NCBI GenBank assembly: GCA_050908895.1
Contig: CP171222.1
Location: forward strand, 248,001-312,000
Reading direction: 5' to 3'
DNA length: 64,000 nucleotides
DNA from: S5-A14a sp050908895
GTDB taxonomy: Bacteria; Bacillota; Clostridia; Peptostreptococcales; Anaerovoracaceae
The translations under genes were made by a program, and so were the position numbers. A model generated the notes under the pieces. It was not told the DNA's origin. It worked only from the letters and a program-made list of their open reading frames with translations, and ran no database searches. Below are positions 17,808-26,419 of this stretch, piece after piece; within the stretch, counting starts at the first letter, position 1, and each line of letters starts with the position of its first letter.

Positions 17808-18089
17808 ATGTCAAATAGTGATTTTTACGAGGATGAAAATTATATATACACAATTTGCAGGATAAAGGGCTACGAAGATTTCTACAAAGAAAAGAAAAAT
17901 AAAAACTCCAAAATATGGTGGACTAACAAAATAGGTGTTACTGGCGAACTTAATATAAGTTTTGATAGAAAAAAGATATATAACTTATTTGAGAATTATC
18001 CATACAATATGACGAAAGAAGAACTTGAAGTCTTTGATAAAAAAGAACCATACTGGGCAGACTTTTTTGCCTGGAGAAAAAATAAATAA
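17808..18089 (+). CDS. Small hypothetical protein, 93 residues
   Basis: The protein is rich in aromatic, acidic and Lys residues, with no signal peptide or membrane segment: YTICRIKGYEDFYKEKK, then KIWWTNKIGVTGELNISFD, NYPYNMTKEELEVFDKK and EPYWADFFAWRK. AAAAGGAGCCGCTGGTA precedes the ATG and supports translation. From memory it looks like one of the small uncharacterised Firmicutes families with a WW-...-PYWADFF pattern, but I cannot name it securely. It sits alone between pepV-like and pucR-like genes. Confidence 0.7.
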   Translation: MSNSDFYEDENYIYTICRIKGYEDFYKEKKNKNSKIWWTNKIGVTGELNISFDRKKIYNLFENYPYNMTKEELEVFDKKEPYWADFFAWRKNK

Positions 18090-18188
18090 TACCAATGTCT
18101 AGAAAAGCGTGTGATAATGTTTGCTTATTGGGCTGCTATTTTTGTTGGTTGCAGAGATTGTATAAAAACAACCAACGGCAGTATTAAT

Positions 18189-19790
18189 CTAAACGAAAAG
18201 CTTGATTAAATCTACATCATATAAACGCCATGTACCAGCTATTAACGCATATTCGTTGATAGTTGGTAGAAGCAAGAAGTCCATACCAGTTATTTTTTTT
18301 ATTTGGTTTAACCTATAAGATACCGTATTACGATGTATAAAAGATATTTCGGCTGTTAAATTGAGTTGCTCATTACAATCAAGTATATAGACTGCTAAAG
18401 TATCTAGAAATTCTGCATTAATATCAAAAATCTTTTGTATGTTTGATAGTATGCTTTTTTTTCTAACATTATCAGAAGACATAAGGCTCGAAAGTTCTTC
18501 AACATAATTTACATCATAGATATTATATATTTTTCTAGTTATAAAAAGTTTTTTTAGCAAAATGGAAGTTTTACAGTATGTGCTATAGTTGTTTTGTAGA
18601 GAATGTAAATCAAATATCATTTTACTTTCAAACAAAATAGCCCCCTCATGTCCGTTTATATAATCAACTATTTCTTGACAGAGTATATTATCAGAATCGC
18701 TGTTAGCCTCTAGCTGTGTCAAAATAACTAAACGATTTCCAACTACACCTGATATATTAAATTTACTGTATGATTTAAAAATGTTTTTTAGTTGTCTTTG
18801 AATTAAAGGCAGATTGTCAAATTCACTTTCAATAATGAGCATAGAAGATATTGCTTGAAAAGAAATCGCTGAAATTGTGAGCAAAGTGTTTATCGTTGAT
18901 TCAGATTCCTTTAATATCACGGGTAAAATCGCATCATATTCATATATATTCAAGCTATATCTCCAGAGCGAGGAGTACAATTTAACACACTCTTTGATTT
19001 CCTCAAGTCTATAATGCGATAATTCGGAATTTTCAGTTATGACTGTTAGGAATAATGTGTGTTCATGTTCAATTTGCAATTCAATTGCATTGATAAAATA
19101 TACGTTATTTTCAATGATAAGAGGATCTTTGATTGATTTATGAACAAAATGTTGATTTAATAAATCCTTATTTTTAGTATCATCAAGGTTAAAGTGTTCC
19201 AATTTATTTGCAGCCGATATTAAATGACCTTGATTATCTTTAAGAATCAAGTTGCATTTATAATAATCAGATATTACGTGCAACAAATTACTAATAGTAC
19301 GTTTTTCATCAGGAATTTGCATTAGATGATTTATGATAGGTGATATCAAGCTCCTATCATTTGTTTTTTCAGATGCAATTAGTTCAACGACATCTGATAT
19401 AACATCAGAATATTTTGTGCTCTTAGAAAGGTTGTAATCAACAACTATCAGGGGCATTTTTAAAGAATTTGCCATCCGAATTACATCAGGCTGGACTTCC
19501 TTTATAATATGGCCGACATAGAAAAGCACCAAAGCCACATCACCCGTATCATACAGATGTTTTAACGCATTACATTGTTCTCGGGAATTATTCCTATATT
19601 CATATAACGAAGAGATGACCAACCCGTTAGGAGTGTAATCGTCAATCTTTGATTCATCAGAATGGTCAAAGTCTATAAACTCTGAAACGGAGACTGATGA
19701 GACTATTTTGTCAAGCCCTTCGCTACCTGCTATCACTTTGCAATCACTCAATGATGGTAATTTCAAGCAGTCTCTTACAGTTATGCTCAT
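18189..19790 (-). CDS. PucR-family transcriptional regulator
   Basis: The 533-residue protein has a PucR N-terminal ligand domain (SITVRDCLKLPSLSDCKVIA, ending near residue 130), a central region without clear motifs, and the C-terminal PucR helix-turn-helix (LNLTAEISFIHRNTVSYRLN, then QIKKITGMD). PucR-type activators respond to purine catabolites or other nitrogen compounds. It is divergent from the NCS1 permease-DUF917-M20 operon at 19974-23688, separated by about 180 bases, and is the obvious candidate to control it. AGGAGGATCAT overlaps the start region. Confidence 0.88.
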   Translation of the reverse strand: MSITVRDCLKLPSLSDCKVIAGSEGLDKIVSSVSVSEFIDFDHSDESKIDDYTPNGLVISSLYEYRNNSREQCNALKHLYDTGDVALVLFYVGHIIKEVQPDVIRMANSLKMPLIVVDYNLSKSTKYSDVISDVVELIASEKTNDRSLISPIINHLMQIPDEKRTISNLLHVISDYYKCNLILKDNQGHLISAANKLEHFNLDDTKNKDLLNQHFVHKSIKDPLIIENNVYFINAIELQIEHEHTLFLTVITENSELSHYRLEEIKECVKLYSSLWRYSLNIYEYDAILPVILKESESTINTLLTISAISFQAISSMLIIESEFDNLPLIQRQLKNIFKSYSKFNISGVVGNRLVILTQLEANSDSDNILCQEIVDYINGHEGAILFESKMIFDLHSLQNNYSTYCKTSILLKKLFITRKIYNIYDVNYVEELSSLMSSDNVRKKSILSNIQKIFDINAEFLDTLAVYILDCNEQLNLTAEISFIHRNTVSYRLNQIKKITGMDFLLLPTINEYALIAGTWRLYDVDLIKLFV

Positions 19791-19973
19791 ATGATCCTCC
19801 TAGAGATAGTGTATTGGAATTATAGCACAAATGAGGAATCAATTCAATTTAGTGCAAAGACACAAATAAAAAAAGGAGCTTTTTGTTAAAAAGACATATG
19901 AATTCATATAGATATCCGTTAATATATATAAAAGAGTTATAGTAGAGTTTTTATTAAAAGAAAGGAGTTGCAT

Positions 19974-21260
19974 ATGGGAAAAGACAGTAAAAAGATGGAT
20001 GCTATGGCGCTTGCTCCCATTTCTGAAGAAGGCAGAATTGATTGGGTTTCGCTAGCTTTCGTGCAGGCTGGGATCTGTGTATGTGTGCCAGCTTTTTTAC
20101 TAGGCGCACTTTTAGCCGAAGGGATGCCAGTTTGGCCTGCGATAATTTCAGGTTCCTTGGGTTATTTAATTGTAGTCATAGGAATGATAGCGACAGGGAT
20201 GATAGGCGCAGATTTGGGTTTGGCATCGTGTACAACCTGTGAAGCGGGATTTGGTAAATCTGGTGCTAGATTAATTGTAAGTATTATTTTTGCGGTAAAT
20301 ATGATTGGCTGGTTTGGAATACAAAATGGTGTATGCGGAGAGGCTTTTACGAATGCTGTAGCAGATATGACAGGATTTCATATACCAGTTATAGTCTCAA
20401 ATGTTTTATGGGGACTTATTATGCTGGCTACGGCTATCTACGGTATAGGGGCACTTGAAATTTTAAACAAAATATCAATACCCTTGCTAATGATAATTAT
20501 GTTAATAGGAACATTTTTAGCAATCAAAGAATACGGTACAGACGCTATTTCAAGCCGTCCTAAAGAAAGTATGAGTTTCATGTCAGGTGTTGCTCTATCC
20601 TTTAACTTTACGGCTGTCGGGACCATCACTGCAGCTGATTATACTAGATTCCAAAAGAGCCGAAAGGATACAGTTAAATCTGTATTCTATGGTGTATTTC
20701 CTATGGGTGTTGTAACATTGGTTCTTGGGATATTACTTACTAAACTATCTGGACAGTACGATGTAGGAATGGTGCTTATTTCTATAGGTTTGCCTTTACT
20801 AGGTGTTATATCTATTATTGTATCGACATGGACAACGAATTCAACCAATGCATATAGCGCAGGGCTAAATATAGTTATGGCTTTAAAGATTCCTGATAAT
20901 AGGAGAAGAGAGACTACGTTAGTGGCTGGATTAGTAGGAATTTTCCTCGGAGCAGTTGGAATTTTAGCTCATGTAGAAAGTGTATTAAGTTTATTGTCTT
21001 ATGTAGTTTGCCCTGTTGGAGGGGTCATCTTAGCTGATTATTGGATTGTTGGAAAAGGTAAAAAAACCAATTTTAGACCTAAAGATGGAGTGAACTGGGC
21101 AGGTGTTATTGCTTGGGGGTGTGGTGCCTTAGTTGCGTACTTTCTGGTAAAAATTGAATTTGTAGGAATAATCGTCGGGGGTATTTTTTACTTAATTTTG
21201 GAAAAATTTATACCATCTACGTCAAGACCAAATTATAAAGAAGTAGAAAAGGCAAAGTAA
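19974..21260 (+). CDS. NCS1-family permease (cytosine/purine/hydantoin transporter, CodB-like)
   Basis: From the ATG at 19974 the protein is 428 residues with about 12 membrane helices. NCS1 features include IDWVSLAFVQAGICVCVPAF in TM1, GADLGLASCTTCEAGFGKSG, SFNFTAVGTITAADYTRF and TNSTNAYSAGLNI. Relatives import cytosine, purines, allantoin or hydantoins with a cation. An in-frame TTG at 19968 is less likely because AAAGGAG at 19961-19967 would abut it. The following DUF917 and M20 genes suggest a ureido- or hydantoin-like substrate rather than cytosine; that is inference. Confidence 0.88.
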   Translation: MGKDSKKMDAMALAPISEEGRIDWVSLAFVQAGICVCVPAFLLGALLAEGMPVWPAIISGSLGYLIVVIGMIATGMIGADLGLASCTTCEAGFGKSGARLIVSIIFAVNMIGWFGIQNGVCGEAFTNAVADMTGFHIPVIVSNVLWGLIMLATAIYGIGALEILNKISIPLLMIIMLIGTFLAIKEYGTDAISSRPKESMSFMSGVALSFNFTAVGTITAADYTRFQKSRKDTVKSVFYGVFPMGVVTLVLGILLTKLSGQYDVGMVLISIGLPLLGVISIIVSTWTTNSTNAYSAGLNIVMALKIPDNRRRETTLVAGLVGIFLGAVGILAHVESVLSLLSYVVCPVGGVILADYWIVGKGKKTNFRPKDGVNWAGVIAWGCGALVAYFLVKIEFVGIIVGGIFYLILEKFIPSTSRPNYKEVEKAK

Positions 21261-21302
21261 CTATTTGAAAGGAGGATGCTATAAAAATATAGCGTAATAA
21301 AA

Positions 21303-22397
21303 ATGAGAGAATTAAACAGACAAGACTTAATTGATTTATTGTATGGATGTGCTGTACTAGGAACTGGTGGCGGTGGTCCTCTTCCTGAAGGACTCGAAAA
21401 ATTGGATAAAGCAATGACAGATGGGAAGACACTAAAACTTATAGATCTTGATGAAATTCCAGACGAAGAGTACGTAGCAACACCTTATGGCTGTGGAGCT
21501 CCAAGTGCATCAGGTAACAATCCTGAATTTGATGATTTAGATAGAGCAGATGAGCAGCCATCTGTGCTTGCACTGGAGGCAGTTGAAGCTTATATGGGCA
21601 AACCTATTTATGCTATAGGATCAACTGAGCTAGGAGGAGAAAATACGGCAGAGGCATTATATGCTGCATTAAGATTGGATTTACCATTGATTGACGGTGA
21701 TCCTGCGGGCAGATCTGTACCGGAACTTCAACATACAACATATTACGTTAAGAATGTGCCTATTTGTCCAATGGGAGTAGCTACTCAATTTGGAGAAAAG
21801 ATTGTAATAGAAAACGTTGCAAATGATTTTAGAGCGGAGTCAATTGTAAGAGCTATTGCAGTTGCAAGCGACAACATGGTAGGCGTTGCAGACCATATTA
21901 ATACGGGCAAAGTAATAAAGCAGTCATTGATACCTGGTGCTATTACTTACGCTTTAAATATTGGAATAACACTTAGAATGGCAAAAGAAGAAGGAAAGTG
22001 TGCAGCGGAAGCTATAGTGGATGCTAATGATGGAAAAATATTGTTTAAGGGTGAAGTCACAGATTTTCCTTGGGAAACTAGGGATGGATTTAACTTTGGC
22101 GAAATTCATCTAAAAGGTACCAATAGTTTTGAAGGAGAAAAGTACAAAATATGGCTAAAAAATGAAAATATTATGGCATACAGAAATGGAAAAATTGATG
22201 TTATGGCACCAGATTTAATTTGTATGCTTGACGAAGAAAATAACCCTTTGACATCACCAGATTTTGGGATAGGACAAAAAATGACCGTGTTTGCATTGCC
22301 TTCACCTGATATATGGAAAACGGAAGAAGGATTGAAATGCTTCGGACCAAAACACTTTGGATTTGATGTTGAATATATACCATTTAACAAAAGATAA
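21303..22397 (+). CDS. DUF917-family protein (S-methyl thiohydantoin desulfurase domain type)
   Basis: The 364-residue protein opens with the DUF917 pattern DLIDLLYGCAVLGTGGGGPL and continues with YGCGAPSASGNNPEF, IYAIGSTELGGENTAEALYA, and LPLIDGDPAGRSVPELQ. Members are distantly related to hydantoinase/oxoprolinase subunits and are often found with NCS1 or similar permeases under PucR control. A ring-opening or desulfurising role on a thiohydantoin-like compound is known for one relative; the substrate here is unknown. GAAAGGAGGATGC lies 20-30 bases ahead of the ATG. Confidence 0.85.
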   Translation: MRELNRQDLIDLLYGCAVLGTGGGGPLPEGLEKLDKAMTDGKTLKLIDLDEIPDEEYVATPYGCGAPSASGNNPEFDDLDRADEQPSVLALEAVEAYMGKPIYAIGSTELGGENTAEALYAALRLDLPLIDGDPAGRSVPELQHTTYYVKNVPICPMGVATQFGEKIVIENVANDFRAESIVRAIAVASDNMVGVADHINTGKVIKQSLIPGAITYALNIGITLRMAKEEGKCAAEAIVDANDGKILFKGEVTDFPWETRDGFNFGEIHLKGTNSFEGEKYKIWLKNENIMAYRNGKIDVMAPDLICMLDEENNPLTSPDFGIGQKMTVFALPSPDIWKTEEGLKCFGPKHFGFDVEYIPFNKR

Positions 22398-22425
22398 ATT
22401 AGTTAAAAGTTTTTAGGAGCATATA

Positions 22426-23688
22426 ATGTCAGAACATGAGCTAATACAAGATTTAAAAACAATAGTTAGTTTTAATAGTGTCAGTGTAAAAGGAGATAAT
22501 GAGGCGCCATTTGGAACAGGTGTAAAGGATGCATTAAAAGCAACCCTTGATATTTGCGAAAAATACGGATTTGAGACTGAAATGTGTGGTAATTACTGTG
22601 GGTATGCTCAGATAGGAAAGGGAGACAAACTCATAGGTATCTTAACACATCTTGACGTAGTGCCGCCTGGAAAAGGTTGGAACACAGATCCTTTTGATTT
22701 AAGCGAGAGCGAGGGTAAATTATTTGGCAGAGGGGTTATAGATGATAAAGGCCCTACAATAGCGGCTATTCATGCAGTTAAGGAACTTTTGGAAGAAAAT
22801 GGGGAACCAAATAAACGCATTCGATTGTTATTCGGTTGTTCCGAGGAAAACGGTAACTGGGAAGATATCGAGTATTATAAAGCCAATTATGAGCATCCAG
22901 ATTATGGGTTTACTCCTGATGCCGACTTTCCTGTGGTGTATGGTGAAATGGGCATAGCGCATGTTTTGCTGCGCACAGATTTGAAACAAAGTGGAGTTCT
23001 TGAAATAACTGGAGGCAATGCACCTAATATGGTCCCTGACTATGCGGAATGTAAAATTATCAAAAATGGTAAAGTTACGAAGGTGAGTGCGAAAGGCAAA
23101 TCTGCGCATGGAAGCATGCCGTACCTAGGTGACAATGCTATAGGCAATTTGATGGAGAAATTGGACTGCCCTCTTGCAAATGAATACAATAAATATATAG
23201 GGAAGACCACTGATGGTAGTTTACTCGGATGTAATTTTTGCGATGAGGAAAGTGGTGCATTGACTTTAAATCCAGGTGTGATAAAAACAAACGGTACTGA
23301 TATTGAAATTATCTTGGATATTAGATGCCCCGTTACATACTCAAAAGAGGGACTAACTGATGCAATTTCAAGCAAACTTTTAGATAGTATCTTCGATGTT
23401 AAAATTATAAGCTGGGAACCAGCAGTTTACAACGATAAGGATGGTGAGATAGTTTCAGCATTGATGAAGGCATACAAGAAAGTTTCAGGTAGAGATGATT
23501 TACCTATGACAATGGGAGGTGGCACGTATGCACGGGCACTTAAAAATATTGTCGCATTTGGTCCGGTTTTTCCTGGAAGAGAATGCACTGAACATCAGGC
23601 GAATGAATATATCATAAAAAGCGATTTATTTTTGGCGAAAGATATATATAAACACGCATTAGAGAACTTGCTGGAGATAGAGATTTAG
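22426..23688 (+). CDS. M20 family metallopeptidase (Sapep-like)
   Basis: The 420-residue enzyme has the same M20 landmarks as the gene at 16132: ILTHLDVVPPGKGW, GRGVIDDKGPTIAA, CSEENGNWEDIEYY, FTPDADFPVVYGEMG, KGKSAHGSMPYLG and GGGTYARAL. It is about 90 residues shorter, mainly in the dimerisation domain. In the operon with an NCS1 permease and DUF917 it may hydrolyse an N-carbamoyl or amide product rather than dipeptides; that is inference. TTTAGGAGCATATA is the ribosome site. A terminator follows. Confidence 0.88.
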   Translation: MSEHELIQDLKTIVSFNSVSVKGDNEAPFGTGVKDALKATLDICEKYGFETEMCGNYCGYAQIGKGDKLIGILTHLDVVPPGKGWNTDPFDLSESEGKLFGRGVIDDKGPTIAAIHAVKELLEENGEPNKRIRLLFGCSEENGNWEDIEYYKANYEHPDYGFTPDADFPVVYGEMGIAHVLLRTDLKQSGVLEITGGNAPNMVPDYAECKIIKNGKVTKVSAKGKSAHGSMPYLGDNAIGNLMEKLDCPLANEYNKYIGKTTDGSLLGCNFCDEESGALTLNPGVIKTNGTDIEIILDIRCPVTYSKEGLTDAISSKLLDSIFDVKIISWEPAVYNDKDGEIVSALMKAYKKVSGRDDLPMTMGGGTYARALKNIVAFGPVFPGRECTEHQANEYIIKSDLFLAKDIYKHALENLLEIEI

Positions 23689-23710
23689 GATGGTCATATT
23701 TTCAGTTGAT

Positions 23711-23749
23711 ATATTAGGGCAATGAAGATATTTTGCCCTAATATTTTTA
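23711..23749 (+). terminator. Terminator of the permease-DUF917-M20 operon
   Basis: ATATTAGGGCAA (23711-23722) pairs with TTGCCCTAATAT (23733-23744) around a 10-base loop, followed by TTTTT. Confidence 0.88.
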
Positions 23750-23861
23750 CATTTATGAAGTTTTCTATTTGAGATATACAGCATTGCAGATTAGAATACA
23801 TGTGGTAAAATAGAGAAAAGCGTTGGTCCTGCTATATTACTAGCATCACTGAGGCGGGAAC

Positions 23862-23936
23862 ATGCAGAAAGATAACATTCATATTTTGGGCGATTTTTTC
23901 GACAAGATTGGAACAGGCCTTTTATATATAGATTAA
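23862..23936 (+). other. Possible 24-codon ORF or remnant upstream of the next gene
   Basis: ATG at 23862, preceded by GAGGCGGG, opens a 24-residue reading frame starting MQKDNIHILGDFFDKIGTGL and ending at 23936. The next ORF starts 15 bases later in another frame with a weak ribosome site. The two may be pieces of one frameshifted gene, or this may be chance. Nothing else is seen in 23750-23861. Confidence 0.25.
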
Positions 23937-23951
23937 GATAGAAAGATCCAA

Positions 23952-24398
23952 ATGGGTAATTATAGAGCAAAAGAGTTTACCGGCATCAATGTTGGTAGTC
24001 TTTATGACCACAAGGAAGGAGTTATAAATCCAGGTGATATTGTCGTTGTTGCTGATAACTGCGTTGGAGATGACGATGGAGAACTTGTAACGGATGACTT
24101 AAAGAAAATTAACATACATAACAATGATATACGTCATGGTGATATGTTGATTGCCATAGGTGTTTATGGGAATAGCGATTTTAAGCCGTACTACAAGTAT
24201 TTGCGCAATGATGAGTCAGACAGAAAAATCAAAATAGAAAAGGAATACCTAGGCGTTGAGATTGTAGGAATAATAAACAAGGATAGCAAGTGTATCAAAA
24301 TAATAGTCGACAATAGAGAGTATAATTTGGATTATCTAACTTCGATTGGCCACATGGTTGTGATTGACGGGCAGCTGGGTGAGATAAAGTTCTTCTAG
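23952..24398 (+). CDS. Hypothetical protein, 148 residues
   Basis: The protein is not recognised. It is soluble-looking and acidic, with the strand-rich segments GDIVVVADNCVGDDDGELV, HGDMLIAIGVYGN, YLGVEIVGIINKDSKCIKII and GHMVVIDGQLGEIKFF. There is no signal peptide or membrane helix. The ribosome site is weak (AAGATAGAAAGATCC). It sits between a terminator and a dead transposase, so it may itself be a remnant of a larger accessory gene. Confidence 0.55.
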   Translation: MGNYRAKEFTGINVGSLYDHKEGVINPGDIVVVADNCVGDDDGELVTDDLKKINIHNNDIRHGDMLIAIGVYGNSDFKPYYKYLRNDESDRKIKIEKEYLGVEIVGIINKDSKCIKIIVDNREYNLDYLTSIGHMVVIDGQLGEIKFF

Positions 24399-24406
24399 TC
24401 AAAAGG

Positions 24407-24910
24407 CTATACTGCCAGGAAAGAAGACATAGCTATTTTGCTTAGAGGCGGAAGATTTACTGCAAAGGAAAAGGGCGAAAACACAGTTCTCTGCCTGTTA
24501 AGTTTCTTGTATGTGCTATTTAAGCTTTCTATTGCATTTGTTGTATATATTATCTTTCTAACCTCTGCTGAGAATTTAAAGATTGGTGATAAAACATCCC
24601 AGTTATTGTGCCAACTCTTCATAGAATTAGGATATTTAGAATTCCATTTTTCTGTGACTTTATCTAATTGTTCCCTACCTTTTTCAGCCTCAAGCTGCTT
24701 ATGTTCAGTCTCATCTCGTTTCTTAAATTCATACAAAATTTTATTGCAGTAATTATTAATTTTATCATTTATTAGTTTGATGATATGAAATGATTCAACT
24801 ACAGATACAGTATTAAAAAAATACTTGTTTACAAAAGAAATGTAATGGTTGTACATATTGCTAATGAGATTTTTAATATTTCTACGCTCAGAAGGAGTGA
24901 TGCAATGAAG
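24407..24910 (-). pseudogene. Chimeric transposase remnant (DDE-type front, IS256-like tail)
   Basis: The minus strand encodes a 149-residue ORF plus upstream codons (TPSERRNIKNLISNM). The first half (YISFVNKYFFNTVSVVESFH, then IIKLINDKIN and YEFKKRDETEHKQLEAEKGR) looks like an ISL3-type DDE transposase around its catalytic Asp/His region. The second half (YPNSMKSWHNNWDVLSPIF, IRKIIYTTNAIESLNSTYKK-like) is the hallmark of IS256/mutator transposases. Two unrelated families joined in frame, no complete catalytic triad, and frame breaks at both ends (RTVFSPFSFAV at the tail) show it is dead. Confidence 0.75.
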
Positions 24911-25411
24911 CTAAATTCATCATTTATCTGATACGGCGGTTCAATTCAAATAATAATCCAAATAACTTTGAAATCCTCGTTTTGCTAGGATTTCTTTACT
25001 TAAGTAGTGCAGTACTGTTGTTTTGGCTACCGCCTGATAGTGGTCTCCAAATCCAACTGATTTCTTTGCCATCCACTCTTATACTCCTAACCATAGATAT
25101 GTGTTTCTTTATTTTTTATTTCTAATTTTTCCTACAAATATTTTATGATAACTTAGAAAAATCACGCAGAGACAAGATTTTCTTCTAAACAGTTTTAAAC
25201 CCTAGATATAAATAGTATAATGAGAGAAAGTAGATAAATATAAATGAAATTTAAAAATAGAATCCTTAACTTATTGTAATCTATTTTTGCAACTCCCAGT
25301 TGCGTAATTGTAAGGTAATCTTGGTAGCCTGCAACCTCGAAAGATGGTAACTTTAAGTCAAGAAAGGAGCCGAAAAAAACATTAATATATAGCTTCGGCA
25401 AAGGTAACTTT
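24911..25411. other. Gene-free stretch with degenerate mobile-element sequence and a promoter-like region
   Basis: No intact gene is seen. On the minus strand a 43-codon ORF (25072-24941) begins MAKKSVGFGDHYQAVAKTTV and ends YLDYYLN; it adjoins the transposase remnant and is probably part of the same debris. A TATAAT is at 25216-25221 on the plus strand with a poor -35. At 25369-25399 GCCGAA and TTCGGC could pair just after an AAAGGAG, 13 bases before the next gene's ATG. Confidence 0.5.
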
Positions 25412-26407
25412 ATGATATTAGCAGACAAAATTATAAATTTAAGAAAAAAGGAAGGTTGGTCCCAAGAGGAGTTGGCATTTAAACTGAGGGTTAGCAGACA
25501 ATCAGTGTCAAAATGGGAGAGTGCTCAGTCGATACCTGATATGAACAAAATTCTCATGCTTTCAAAAGTATTCGATGTGAGCACGGACTATCTTCTTAAA
25601 GATGAAATGAAAGAGGAAGAGATTAATCCATCCATAGAAGAAAATATATCAGTTGAAAATGAAAAACTGATAAACGTTAGCATGGAAACAGCCAATAAAT
25701 TCCTAGAAATGAACGAAAATGCTGCTCCAAAGATTGGTTTTGGTGTAATGCTTTGTATTTTATCACCAATTTTACTTATGGTAATGCTAGGTGCAAAACA
25801 AGCAAATATCATTTCAATTACAGAAAATCAATCATCAATGATAGGTATTGCAGGATTGGTAATTTTTGTTGCTATGGCCGTGCTAAGATTTATATTTTTT
25901 GATTCAGAAATGAAAGAATTTGAGATTATTAAAGAAAATTCTCTCGAGACTGAATATGGTGTAGATGGGATGGTTAAAGATAGAAGGAAAAAATATGAGG
26001 CTAAACATACAAAAGAAATCGCTATTGGAGTGGTTTTGTGTATAATGAGTTGTATACCAATCTTTGTTGCAGAATTTTTTCTTCAAAAAGGAGAACATTT
26101 ATTAATATGGAGTATAGGAATTGTACTATTGATAGTTAGTGTAGGAGTTTTTTATATTGTTAAGGCTAGCTATATCTGGTCAGGATATGATGTGCTTTTA
26201 GAAACTGGAAACTACACAAGACTTGCTAAAAAACAAAGTAAATCCATTGGAGGAATTTATTGGAGCAGTGTTACCATTATCTACCTTATTTCAAGCTTTT
26301 TTACTGGAAGTTGGCAATGGACATGGATTATGTGGCCCGTTGCAGGATTGCTCTATGGGTTAATAGGAGAAATTTTTAAAAATAGAATGGCGAGAAGACA
26401 TTCTTAA
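25412..26407 (+). CDS. XRE-family transcriptional regulator with membrane C-terminus
   Basis: The 331-residue protein has an HTH_3 domain at 5-60 (LRKKEGWSQEELAFKLRVSR, QSVSKWESAQSIPDMNKIL), a charged linker, then hydrophobic segments at about 108-128, 140-158, 195-215, 225-248 and 285-325. HTH plus several membrane helices is a common Firmicutes layout for a membrane-tethered regulator. The ribosome site near the ATG is only AAAGGT; a better AAAGGAG lies 43 bases upstream with a small hairpin between. The signal sensed is unknown. Confidence 0.82.
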   Translation: MILADKIINLRKKEGWSQEELAFKLRVSRQSVSKWESAQSIPDMNKILMLSKVFDVSTDYLLKDEMKEEEINPSIEENISVENEKLINVSMETANKFLEMNENAAPKIGFGVMLCILSPILLMVMLGAKQANIISITENQSSMIGIAGLVIFVAMAVLRFIFFDSEMKEFEIIKENSLETEYGVDGMVKDRRKKYEAKHTKEIAIGVVLCIMSCIPIFVAEFFLQKGEHLLIWSIGIVLLIVSVGVFYIVKASYIWSGYDVLLETGNYTRLAKKQSKSIGGIYWSSVTIIYLISSFFTGSWQWTWIMWPVAGLLYGLIGEIFKNRMARRHS

Positions 26408-26419
26408 AGTAAATAATGA

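Noticed and set aside
16132..23688. The two M20 genes as a tandem duplication
   Set aside because: They share only family motifs, differ by about 90 residues, lie on opposite strands and have different neighbours; ordinary paralogues.
25195..25428. 77-codon minus-strand ORF overlapping the XRE gene start
   Set aside because: It covers the regulator's promoter and start region, has no ribosome site, and shows no domain.
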